A DNA stretch of 19,594 bases from CAZZBK01 sp964652155 (GTDB lineage Bacteria > Planctomycetota > Planctomycetia > Pirellulales > PNKZ01): positions 1 through 19,594 of the forward strand of contig CAZZBK010000117.1 of NCBI GenBank assembly GCA_964652155.1, in the 5' to 3' direction. A program made the translations under genes and the position numbers. Shown here piece after piece: positions 8,767-14,595 of the stretch (positions are counted from its first letter, which is position 1; each line of letters begins with the position of its first letter). The notes under the pieces were generated by a model, which saw only the letters and a list, made by a program, of their open reading frames with translations, made no database searches and was not told the DNA's origin.

Positions 8767-9426
8767 TTCGAGCTTCCTTCTCTTGCTCGGCGACCGCCGC
8801 ACGGATGGCGAGGAGCCGCTCGTGCAACCCATCGACGTGGGTGGCGCCGACCAGCGCCAGCACCACCGGCAGCCGCTCCGGGAACCATCCGCCCATCGTC
8901 ACCCACACGGCAAAGGCCTCCTCTGCAGGCACGGACAACGTCGGCGCCATGGCGTCGACCACGTCTGGTGTGAATCCACTGGCTTCGAGCGAATCGCGCG
9001 CAAAGTCGTGCGCGACCCGCTCCGCTAGTTTTTTCGGTCGACCTTGAGGGCGGCATCGCGCTCCACCATGCGTCGGGTCAGTTCAGCGGCGAGTTGAACG
9101 ACGTGCTCGATCTTCTCTCCGAGCACCAGGCGCGCGGCCTCCGCAGACTCCGGGAGCGGTTCGTACTCGACGCCAGCCGCGGCCCCGATGCAAACGTCTG
9201 CACTCTCGCCGCCGACCATCCCCGTCACGCACGGGGCAACGGCGGCGAGAATGGCTGCCGGGAATTGCGAGCCGTCCTCGATCATCCGGAACGCTTCGCG
9301 AAGGGCGTGCATGGTGCGACCGTGGTGTACGCGGGGCGGCATCTGCAGCCGGTACGTGATGCCCCCAAGCGTAACCCCGAAGGCGCGCGCCTCCTCGAGG
9401 CGCCGCGCGAGTTCCTGAACGTCCAT
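8759..9426 (-). CDS. Tail assembly chaperone, frameshifted long form (lambda G-T-like)
   Basis: A -1 slip on the heptamer at 9034-9028 moves ribosomes past the TAG at 9027-9025 into an open frame that continues for 89 residues (LAERVAHDFARDSLEASGFT onward, ending EQEKEARND) to TGA at 8759. The fusion would be 222 aa. The T-like part has no good start of its own: the first ATG lies 26 codons in, and the nearest GTG has no ribosome site. Its continuity with the G frame exactly at the slip site supports frameshift expression. In lambda, a small fraction of G is extended to G-T, and the correct ratio is needed for tail assembly. The end overlaps the tape-measure start by 8 nt. Confidence 0.85.
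9025..9426 (-). CDS. Tail assembly chaperone, short form (lambda G-like)
   Basis: A 133-aa helical protein beginning MDVQELARRLEEARAFGVTL and ending VDRKN before TAG. Its place between the tail tube gene and the tape measure gene is that of lambda gene G, whose product binds the tape measure and keeps it soluble during tail assembly. ATG at 9426 starts 14 nt after the tube stop; the upstream sequence has no strong Shine-Dalgarno. The last codons are CGA AAA AAC TAG, which contain a slippery heptamer for -1 frameshifting. The sequence is not a strong family match by eye, so the call rests on position, size and the frameshift signal together. Confidence 0.85.
   Translation of the reverse strand: MDVQELARRLEEARAFGVTLGGITYRLQMPPRVHHGRTMHALREAFRMIEDGSQFPAAILAAVAPCVTGMVGGESADVCIGAAAGVEYEPLPESAEAARLVLGEKIEHVVQLAAELTRRMVERDAALKVDRKN
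9028..9034 (-). promoter_or_regulatory. Programmed -1 ribosomal frameshift site (A AAA AAC)
   Basis: On the coding strand six A are followed by C, in phase as A_AAA_AAC, and the next triplet is the TAG stop of the short chaperone. The -1 frame is open for 89 further codons. X_XXY_YYZ heptamers of this kind support efficient -1 slippage, and a stop placed directly after the site is common. About 12 nt downstream a GC-rich stem is possible (TCGCGC at 9015-9010 with GCGCGA at 8999-8994, loop of 10), which might stimulate the slip, though the spacing is longer than usual. Confidence 0.85.
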
Positions 9427-9440
9427 GTGCGCGGATCCGA

Positions 9441-10085
9441 TCAGGTTGCGTAGGTGTTCGAAGCACCGAACGCCGTGAACACGACCGACGTCTTCACGGG
9501 GCCTTGCGCGTCCCCCGTCGGCGCGAGCGTGGCGCCAACGTAGCCAAGCAGCAGGAACTTGGCGCCGCCGGGGAAGGTGATCCGCAGCGCCATCAGCGTC
9601 TGGTTGTTCGAAGCGTCCCGAAGCGCCTTCAGTGCCGTGTCGGCCGGGTCCCAGAAGCAGTCGAACGAGAACTTGGTCGGCGAGGCGACGCCAGGGATCT
9701 CGACGCGCTGCGTATCGTGAATCGTGGTGAAGTCGATGAATTCGAACTCGCCACCACTCGCCGACACGCCGCCGGCGGACACCATGTTCGTCGAGAACGT
9801 GATGGGCTGAAGGCTCCCGCTCACCCAGGCCGCATAGGCGGACGTGTTCTCGCCCTCCAGTTCGAGCGTGTTGCCGCCGGCGTTCATGTTGGCGACGCGG
9901 AAGAGCTTGTTGTTGACCTGGATCGTGCCCTGGACATCGGTCAGGGCAAAGTACGTGCCGTTTGCCGGATCCGTGCCGACATACGTGGCGACGCCCGGAT
10001 TGGCAAGCGTGAGCGCAGAGACTACCTGTGCAGCGCCGAGCGTACCGAGAGCGACCGCGACGTTGGACCACTTGTAACGAGCCAT
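9441..10085 (-). CDS. Major tail tube protein (lambda V-like)
   Basis: A 214-aa protein. Residues about 93-214 look like the tube fold: EFEFIDFTTIHDTQRVEIPG, then FDCFWDPADTALKAL and FPGGAKFLLLGYVG. Residues 20-92 form a separate N-terminal beta module with an FCCH-like pattern (TYVGTDPANGTYFALTDVQG, VNNKLFRVANMNAGGNTLEL). The tube is built of stacked rings of this protein around the tape measure. ATG at 10085 has an excellent AGGAGG 8 nt upstream, and that site contains the TAG stop of the preceding gene. It is the strongest ribosome site in the tail block, which fits a protein needed in many copies. Confidence 0.9.
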   Translation of the reverse strand: MARYKWSNVAVALGTLGAAQVVSALTLANPGVATYVGTDPANGTYFALTDVQGTIQVNNKLFRVANMNAGGNTLELEGENTSAYAAWVSGSLQPITFSTNMVSAGGVSASGGEFEFIDFTTIHDTQRVEIPGVASPTKFSFDCFWDPADTALKALRDASNNQTLMALRITFPGGAKFLLLGYVGATLAPTGDAQGPVKTSVVFTAFGASNTYAT

Positions 10086-10097
10086 GGTGGAGGCCTC

Positions 10098-10550
10098 CTA
10101 GGAAAGCGGCGTATCGACCGCGGATTGATAGACGGCAAGCTCGGCGACGCATCGCAGCGTCGCCTGCACGATGGGAACTTCTGCCTGCGGGTCGCGCGAC
10201 CAGGTCACCCCCGTCGGGGCGATGCCCAAGGCAATGCCCGCCAGATCCGGGTCGGAGGCGAGCAGATGCTCGACCTGCAGCAGCAGCGAATACGCGGCGG
10301 CGTCGTAGCCGTCGAGCGCGGCGACATGGCACGCGATGTCGATCGACGCGCGCCGCGTGAGCTGCGCCGGCGCGTGAATGGTCGCGAGTTCGATCTCTTC
10401 TTCGCCACCATCCACCGTCACCGCGGGCAGATCTGCCGCGGGGATCGGGGTCACGCGGCCGACGTACACATGCGCACCGGCGGCAGTCGCCCCGCCAGAG
10501 ATCAGGGCAGCGACTCGGTCGATCGCCTGCTTCGTGATGTGGTCGGCCAT
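10098..10550 (-). CDS. Tail terminator / completion protein (lambda U-like)
   Basis: A 150-aa protein between the head-tail joining gene and the tube gene, where phages of this layout encode the tail terminator that caps the tube and docks to the head. Visible features: an N-terminal helix (HITKQAIDRVAALISGG), then VYVGRVTPIPAADLPAVTVD, an acidic EEEIEL turn, the RRASIDIACHVAA strand and a YDAAAYSLLLQVEHLLASDP helix, a pattern I associate with U-like/minor tail proteins. The start overlaps the previous stop as TGATG, and there is no separate strong ribosome site, so translation is probably coupled. Lambda has two genes (Z and U) here; only one is present, so a Z-like role cannot be excluded. 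Confidence 0.72.
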   Translation of the reverse strand: MADHITKQAIDRVAALISGGATAAGAHVYVGRVTPIPAADLPAVTVDGGEEEIELATIHAPAQLTRRASIDIACHVAALDGYDAAAYSLLLQVEHLLASDPDLAGIALGIAPTGVTWSRDPQAEVPIVQATLRCVAELAVYQSAVDTPLS

Positions 10551-10822
10551 CAGGACACCCGATGCACTTGCCAGGTCACGACGGACTCATCGCCGGCCAC
10601 ACGGCCCGCGACGCGGTAGGTCACGCCCCCACGCACGAAGGTGTCGCCAGCCGCGAGCGCATCGGCCACGCGGCAGGTGAAGCCCGAGCCCTGGGCATCG
10701 ACGCCCAGGGTCTGCGACACGTCGACGTCGAAGATCCCGTCGACCGTGCGCACCCCGTTGACCGTCACCGTGTCGGCAAAGTCGGCGGGGGAGAAGAAGG
10801 CCGCGAGGTCTTCCGCCATCAT
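10550..10822 (-). CDS. Head-tail joining protein (lambda FII-like)
   Basis: A 90-aa (ATG 10822) or 89-aa (ATG 10819) protein; the tandem ATGATG covers the TGA of the upstream gene, and the ATGA arrangement favours 10822. The order of features resembles lambda FII and similar head-tail joiners: ADFADTVTVNGVRTVDGIFD, then TLGVDAQGSGFTCR and a final beta segment FVRGGVTYRVAGRVAGDE ending in TWQVHRVS. Such proteins dock to the portal/connector complex and present the surface to which the finished tail attaches. Sequence similarity across this family is low, so the call combines size, fold-like pattern and position. An 8-bp inverted repeat (10689-10710) lies inside the coding sequence. Confidence 0.75.
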   Translation of the reverse strand: MMAEDLAAFFSPADFADTVTVNGVRTVDGIFDVDVSQTLGVDAQGSGFTCRVADALAAGDTFVRGGVTYRVAGRVAGDESVVTWQVHRVS

Positions 10823-12384
10823 TCGTCGAGCTCGAATATCGGATGCCAGATCCGCATGACGGCGTTTGATGACTGCGCGGAGTTGAACGAAACCCGGATG
10901 TAGGGTGTGCATGCAGTGATGCCCACCGGAATGACCGCAGGCACGCATTGCAGCACTCCCTCGATAGATCCGCCGATTGCATCGGCGTTGCTGTCGAGCC
11001 CGTTTGCGTAGACCTGCCACGTCGCCCCGGTGGCACCTATCGTGCCTTGCACCAGCAGATCGATGCCAACCACGCCAACCATTCCCGTGCAGGAGAACGG
11101 GACGCGTACACGAAGCTTTTTCCCGGCGGTCAGTAGCGCATGAATAGACGCCGATGTCGCCATGCGAAACGACGCGGTACCGGCAGCCGTTCCGTAGTTG
11201 AACGTCACCTCCCACATCGCCCCCAGCGCATCCCCGTGACCGGAGACGGTGCGAGCCACTGGTGTGGCGGTTGATACGGCACTCGCGTTGGCGGTAATGT
11301 TGGTAAGGGCCCAGCCCGTAGGCACTCCGCTTGCATGCGCGGCGAATGTGGCATTCGTGAGTAGGTTTCCCACGTCCGCCCCAAGATGGTCCGCATGGGA
11401 CGGCCGAAAGCCCCTCTCCCCCAGCAGCGGCCCCAGATAGGTCTTGATGCTGCTCGCGATAGCCAGCGCGGCCCCGAACGATGGGTGCGTACCGTCGAAA
11501 GTCATCGACGCCGCAGGCTCCGGATCCGCTGCCGCAGAGTTGACATACGTGACCCCGTTCCAAGCGGCACGGTAGGCGTCCACATAGAACTGGCCGACCG
11601 AGTCGACATATCCGCTCGCCCAGTTATTAAGCTGGGTGTGAATGGTTTGTTTCCCATCTGTCCAGACACCGCCAGTCGATCTCGGCGGAACTGAAACGAC
11701 GAAGACGTGCCGCGCCACCGAGCACGCGAAATCGATCAACTCCTTCAGGTCCTGCTTGCAGGTGTCCAGGTCGTTCCCAGACGCATAGATGTCGTTCATT
11801 CCAGCGCAGACGAACGCGACGAAATACTCCCCGCTCGCGCTTTGCTTACCGAGGTCCAGAACCTGTCGTGCTCGGGCACCCCCGACAGCACACCAGGTCG
11901 TGTCGAACTGCTGCCCCAGCAACGTTTCAAGGGCGGTGAGGAACCCACGGCAAGCGCGCCGCTCGCGATAGTGGATCGTCGGGCTCGACCCAAGCACTTT
12001 GCTTTTTCGTCCCGCGGCAGATACCGTCATGTTCGTGGCGTCCGCCACGGCAATCACCGCGCCGTCCAACGGGTTGGCTGCCTCGGACGGCCCGCCGCTG
12101 ACACGAACGACCTGCCCAATCGCAGACCCGTGGCCGCCCGATATGTGCACTCCGACAGTACCGTCGTTGTTGTCGGTCAGCGTAGTGATAGCGACCGACA
12201 CCTCGGAGATGGATCCAATCGAATCCGCGAGCAGAATAGCCCGGCGCGCCCCCTTCGGATAAAAGTCACGCGCTGCGCCATCCACGATCAGTTGAGCCTC
12301 TTGGGCCTGGCCTAGCGACAAGATCGCTCCTGCCGCCGCCTCGATGCCGCCGAATCGTGTGCCACGAACAAGTTTTATCGACAT
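10819..12384 (-). CDS. SGNH/GDSL-type hydrolase with C-terminal carbohydrate-binding-like domain
   Basis: A 521-aa protein showing the SGNH blocks in order: block I LLADSIGS (nucleophile Ser55), block II VGGA (Gly168/169), block III CAGMNDIY (Asn197) and block V DGTHPS (Asp297, His300). This predicts a serine esterase or deacetylase acting on acylated sugars or polysaccharide. Ser55 and block II are 113 residues apart; residues 62-135 look like an inserted FCCH-like beta module. Residues 1-40 (FGGIEAAAGAILSLGQAQEA) resemble a virion-attachment segment. From 340 (NLLTNATF, GVPTGW) a jelly-roll-like carbohydrate-binding domain follows. ATG 12384 has GGAG 6 nt upstream. Local base composition is lower than its surroundings (65 G+C in 11581-11700). 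It sits between head genes, which is odd for an enzyme of this type. Confidence 0.85.
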   Translation of the reverse strand: MSIKLVRGTRFGGIEAAAGAILSLGQAQEAQLIVDGAARDFYPKGARRAILLADSIGSISEVSVAITTLTDNNDGTVGVHISGGHGSAIGQVVRVSGGPSEAANPLDGAVIAVADATNMTVSAAGRKSKVLGSSPTIHYRERRACRGFLTALETLLGQQFDTTWCAVGGARARQVLDLGKQSASGEYFVAFVCAGMNDIYASGNDLDTCKQDLKELIDFACSVARHVFVVSVPPRSTGGVWTDGKQTIHTQLNNWASGYVDSVGQFYVDAYRAAWNGVTYVNSAAADPEPAASMTFDGTHPSFGAALAIASSIKTYLGPLLGERGFRPSHADHLGADVGNLLTNATFAAHASGVPTGWALTNITANASAVSTATPVARTVSGHGDALGAMWEVTFNYGTAAGTASFRMATSASIHALLTAGKKLRVRVPFSCTGMVGVVGIDLLVQGTIGATGATWQVYANGLDSNADAIGGSIEGVLQCVPAVIPVGITACTPYIRVSFNSAQSSNAVMRIWHPIFELDE

Positions 12385-12410
12385 TGCCAGCTCCGTTCAG
12401 AACCCTCACC

Positions 12411-12427
12411 ACCGGCCGATGGCCGGT
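12411..12427 (-). repeat. Perfect hairpin (7-bp stem, 3-nt loop) before the hydrolase gene
   Basis: ACCGGCC-GAT-GGCCGGT lies in the 59-base gap between the 76-aa head gene and the hydrolase gene, 17 bases upstream of the GGAG ribosome site. There is no U-tract on the coding strand, so it is not a standard intrinsic terminator. It may attenuate transcription, protect the upstream mRNA end, or mark an insertion junction; the sequence does not say which. Confidence 0.6.
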
Positions 12428-12443
12428 AGTCAATGCTCGGCGC

Positions 12444-12674
12444 TTACGCTGGAACCTTCTCCGATTCCGGTGCCGGCGCCGGCTTCGGTTTGGCGCGGAA
12501 CTCCTTCTCGTCGGTCTCTTCGGCTTTGTTCGACCCCTTAAGTTCGAGGGCGAGCATGGCGTCGACGGTCAGCACGCTGTCGACTTCCACGCGCTCTCCT
12601 TTGAGCATGAACGGCCGAAGAACCTTGACGCGCACGCGCTGCTGGGGCTGCCCGGGTTGGGGTATCTGCAACAT
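12444..12674 (-). CDS. Small head protein following the capsid gene (hypothetical)
   Basis: A 76-aa protein from ATG 12674, chosen because AAAGGAG lies directly upstream at good spacing; the longer frame to 12902 runs through the capsid gene and is rejected. Residues 12-45 (RVRVKVLRPFMLKGERVEVD, then VLTVDAMLALELKGSNKAEE) form a compact beta/alpha unit often seen in short phage proteins encoded next to the capsid gene. The last 25 residues are charged, Lys/Pro/Ala-rich and probably disordered. A role in head decoration, completion or DNA packaging (lambda D/FI position) is possible but not shown by any motif. It is set apart from the capsid gene by a strong hairpin. Confidence 0.7.
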   Translation of the reverse strand: MLQIPQPGQPQQRVRVKVLRPFMLKGERVEVDSVLTVDAMLALELKGSNKAEETDEKEFRAKPKPAPAPESEKVPA

Positions 12675-12702
12675 GGCGACTCCTTTCGTTGTGGTGAGAG
12701 GT

Positions 12703-12723
12703 GGCCCGGCTTGAGGCCGGGCC
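12703..12723 (-). promoter_or_regulatory. Strong GC hairpin just downstream of the capsid gene
   Basis: GGCCCGGC-TTGAG-GCCGGGCC is a perfect 8-bp all-G/C stem with a 5-nt loop, 33 bases after the capsid stop codon and 28 bases before the next start. On the transcribed (minus) strand no U-run follows, so full intrinsic termination is unlikely. A partial terminator or a 3'-end stabiliser that keeps capsid mRNA abundant relative to the downstream genes fits the position (inference). Confidence 0.65.
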
Positions 12724-12756
12724 TCCCAGTTGCGCCAGGGGCGCGGCAAAAGACGA

Positions 12757-14055
12757 TCAGGTGATGGAGCTGGAGTACGTGAACGCGCCGGCCTGGCGAA
12801 TGCCGATGTCCACCGACTGCATCCCGCGCACGCCCGTGATCCCGGCCGCGAAGTTGGCGTAGGGGTTGGTGGCGATCTCGAAGGTTCCCCACTCCCCGAC
12901 AATCACCTGGGTGAAGTCGCCGAACAGCATGGTCGCAGCGGCCATCTGGGCGGAGGCTGCTGCGCGCAGGCCGGCAACCAGACCGTCCAGCAGGGAACCC
13001 ATCCAGATCGGCGAGTCGGTCGAGGCGAACCGCTGCCGCTGCATCAGCAGCCCCGCAACCGCCGGGGTCGTCAGGTAGGCGCAGTCGTTCGTGAGAGCGT
13101 TGGCCGTACCCACGTCCGTCTGGCACTCGACGATGCCAGCCCAGGCCAGGGAAGTGCCTGTCACCGCGCCGATTCCGGCCGTACCGGTGATCCCGAGCGG
13201 CTCGCCACCCGAGCCGGCGCCGCGGAGGCCGGCTACGTCGATTGCCAACCCGATCACGCGCGCGAAGTCGTCGGTGATGAACTGCTCGACGTCGAGCGAG
13301 GACTGGAGCAGAAGTTGCCGCGAAAACTCGGTGTAGCATCCGACCGTCTTCGGCGCCATGGTGACCTGGGCAATGGTCTGCTGGCTTTCGGTGATCGCCG
13401 TCGCCTCGTTGGTCAGCCAGTACCCCGTGGCCGCGCCCGACTGCTTCGGGATTGCGACGGAGCCGACCAGGCCGGACAGCATCCGCGCGCCGAGCTGCAT
13501 GAGCACGGAGCGGTTGCGCAGCAGCTCGATCAGCGAGCTGGCGAGGAGGTTGGTCGCCACAGTGTTGCCGCCAGCGGTGGCGGTGCCCACGGTGAGGTCG
13601 CGTCGCCCGTATTGGGCGAGCATCGAGCGCACGGCTTCCATGTTGACGAAGTCACGGCGCAGCGTCTGGACGTCGTTCGGCACGAAGAAGCCGTTCTCCA
13701 TCCGCGGCGAGAAGCCCAGCCGCTTCTGAATCGCCGTGTGCGCTTCCAGTTCGAGGCCGGCATCCTTCCAGTCGCCGGACGATCCAGCCAGGAGCGCGCG
13801 CCGCAGCGAGTAGGCTTGCGCCTCCTTCTTCGGCATGTCGAGCGTGGCAGGCGGGTTCGTCTGGCGCGCGAGCACGGCGTTGAAGCATTCCGTGCGGAAC
13901 TGCTCGATGGTCATCCCGCTGGCAATGGCCTCGTCGGCTTTGGTCACGTCGACCTTGGCCTGCTGAGCGATGGCGCGCAACTCCGTGTGACGACGGCGTT
14001 CTTCGGCCCGAATCTTCTCGGCGTCGACGGCGACGGCCGGTGCGATGTTTTCCAT
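12757..14055 (-). CDS. Major capsid protein from internal in-frame start (nested gene)
   Basis: Met181 of the protease-capsid frame is encoded by the ATG at 14055-14053. On the coding strand AAGGAGA (complement of 14064-14070) precedes it with about 9 nt spacing, a better-than-average ribosome site in the middle of a long gene. Initiation here would give a 432-aa protein: about 100 residues of charged helical scaffold domain, then the HK97-fold shell protein, which is the normal size of an unfused HK97-type capsid precursor. This would let the phage make many capsid subunits per protease-bearing fusion. The site is seen; its use is inferred. Confidence 0.65.
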   Translation of the reverse strand: MENIAPAVAVDAEKIRAEERRRHTELRAIAQQAKVDVTKADEAIASGMTIEQFRTECFNAVLARQTNPPATLDMPKKEAQAYSLRRALLAGSSGDWKDAGLELEAHTAIQKRLGFSPRMENGFFVPNDVQTLRRDFVNMEAVRSMLAQYGRRDLTVGTATAGGNTVATNLLASSLIELLRNRSVLMQLGARMLSGLVGSVAIPKQSGAATGYWLTNEATAITESQQTIAQVTMAPKTVGCYTEFSRQLLLQSSLDVEQFITDDFARVIGLAIDVAGLRGAGSGGEPLGITGTAGIGAVTGTSLAWAGIVECQTDVGTANALTNDCAYLTTPAVAGLLMQRQRFASTDSPIWMGSLLDGLVAGLRAAASAQMAAATMLFGDFTQVIVGEWGTFEIATNPYANFAAGITGVRGMQSVDIGIRQAGAFTYSSSIT

Positions 14056-14595
14056 GATGGGTGTCTCCTTTCGAATGATGATGTCGCGAGGGGGGGGCAA
14101 GTCGGACCGACCGGGGCCGACGGTGGTATCGGCGGGGACCGAAACGATGGAAATCTCGTACGGCTCCCAATCGGTGACGCGCACGACGGGCCGGTCGTTC
14201 TCGACACCGGCCTCGATCGCGTCGTGCACCAGGTAACCGACCGAGACATTTGCCCGGATGCCGTCGAGCACGTCTCGGAACACTTCCTCGGCTCGCGCGC
14301 TCTTTCCGAAACGCACGACAGCCCGCCCTTTCCGGTCAGGTCCGATGGATACTGAATCGACGACGCCGACCTGGTCCCGCATGCTGTGATCCATCAGCAA
14401 GGGGGCAGCAGCCCGCAGTCGGTCGAGGCGCACAGCGCTTTCGCCATGGTCGAGCACTTCGAGGCCCCAGTAGCGGGGCACACGGGCCTCGGAGGAGAAC
14501 GACAGATCGACCGTCCGCTTCTCTTCGTCGATCATGGCGCGCTCGATTGCGATCGAGCGGTACTGCACGCCGAGTTTCACGGTTGCGTCAGCCAT
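12757..14595 (-). CDS. Prohead protease-major capsid protein fusion (S78 protease + HK97-fold capsid)
   Basis: One 612-aa frame. Residues 1-160 match HK97-type S78 prohead proteases: LLMDHSMRDQVGVV (candidate catalytic His70), RANVSVGYLV (Ser118) and WEPYEISIVSVPAD (acidic Glu147 nearby). Residues 181-270 are a charged helical delta/scaffold-like segment (VDAEKIRAEERRRHTELRAI). From about 290 the capsid begins, with the HK97-fold features GFFVPNDVQTLRRDF, NTVATNLLASSLIELLRNRS and GSGGEPLGITGT. ATG 14595 has GGAGG 6 nt upstream and overlaps the portal stop by 8 nt. An internal ATG at residue 181 has its own strong ribosome site. The protease would remove the delta domain during capsid maturation. 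Fusions of these two functions are known in other phages. Confidence 0.9.
   Translation of the reverse strand: MADATVKLGVQYRSIAIERAMIDEEKRTVDLSFSSEARVPRYWGLEVLDHGESAVRLDRLRAAAPLLMDHSMRDQVGVVDSVSIGPDRKGRAVVRFGKSARAEEVFRDVLDGIRANVSVGYLVHDAIEAGVENDRPVVRVTDWEPYEISIVSVPADTTVGPGRSDLPPPRDIIIRKETPIMENIAPAVAVDAEKIRAEERRRHTELRAIAQQAKVDVTKADEAIASGMTIEQFRTECFNAVLARQTNPPATLDMPKKEAQAYSLRRALLAGSSGDWKDAGLELEAHTAIQKRLGFSPRMENGFFVPNDVQTLRRDFVNMEAVRSMLAQYGRRDLTVGTATAGGNTVATNLLASSLIELLRNRSVLMQLGARMLSGLVGSVAIPKQSGAATGYWLTNEATAITESQQTIAQVTMAPKTVGCYTEFSRQLLLQSSLDVEQFITDDFARVIGLAIDVAGLRGAGSGGEPLGITGTAGIGAVTGTSLAWAGIVECQTDVGTANALTNDCAYLTTPAVAGLLMQRQRFASTDSPIWMGSLLDGLVAGLRAAASAQMAAATMLFGDFTQVIVGEWGTFEIATNPYANFAAGITGVRGMQSVDIGIRQAGAFTYSSSIT
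14065..14069 (-). promoter_or_regulatory. Internal ribosome-binding site for the capsid part
   Basis: AGGAG on the coding strand lies inside the codons for RKET of the fused protein and 9 nt before the ATG of Met181. It falls exactly at the domain boundary between the protease and the capsid precursor, which argues against chance. Confidence 0.65.

Noticed and set aside
10689..10710. 8-bp inverted repeat CCCTGGGC...GCCCAGGG.
   Set aside because: It lies in the middle of the FII-like coding sequence with no position-related function; probably a chance GC palindrome.
12730..14355. A 541-codon plus-strand frame opposite the capsid fusion.
   Set aside because: Composition typical of an antisense shadow; the minus-strand capsid assignment is secure.
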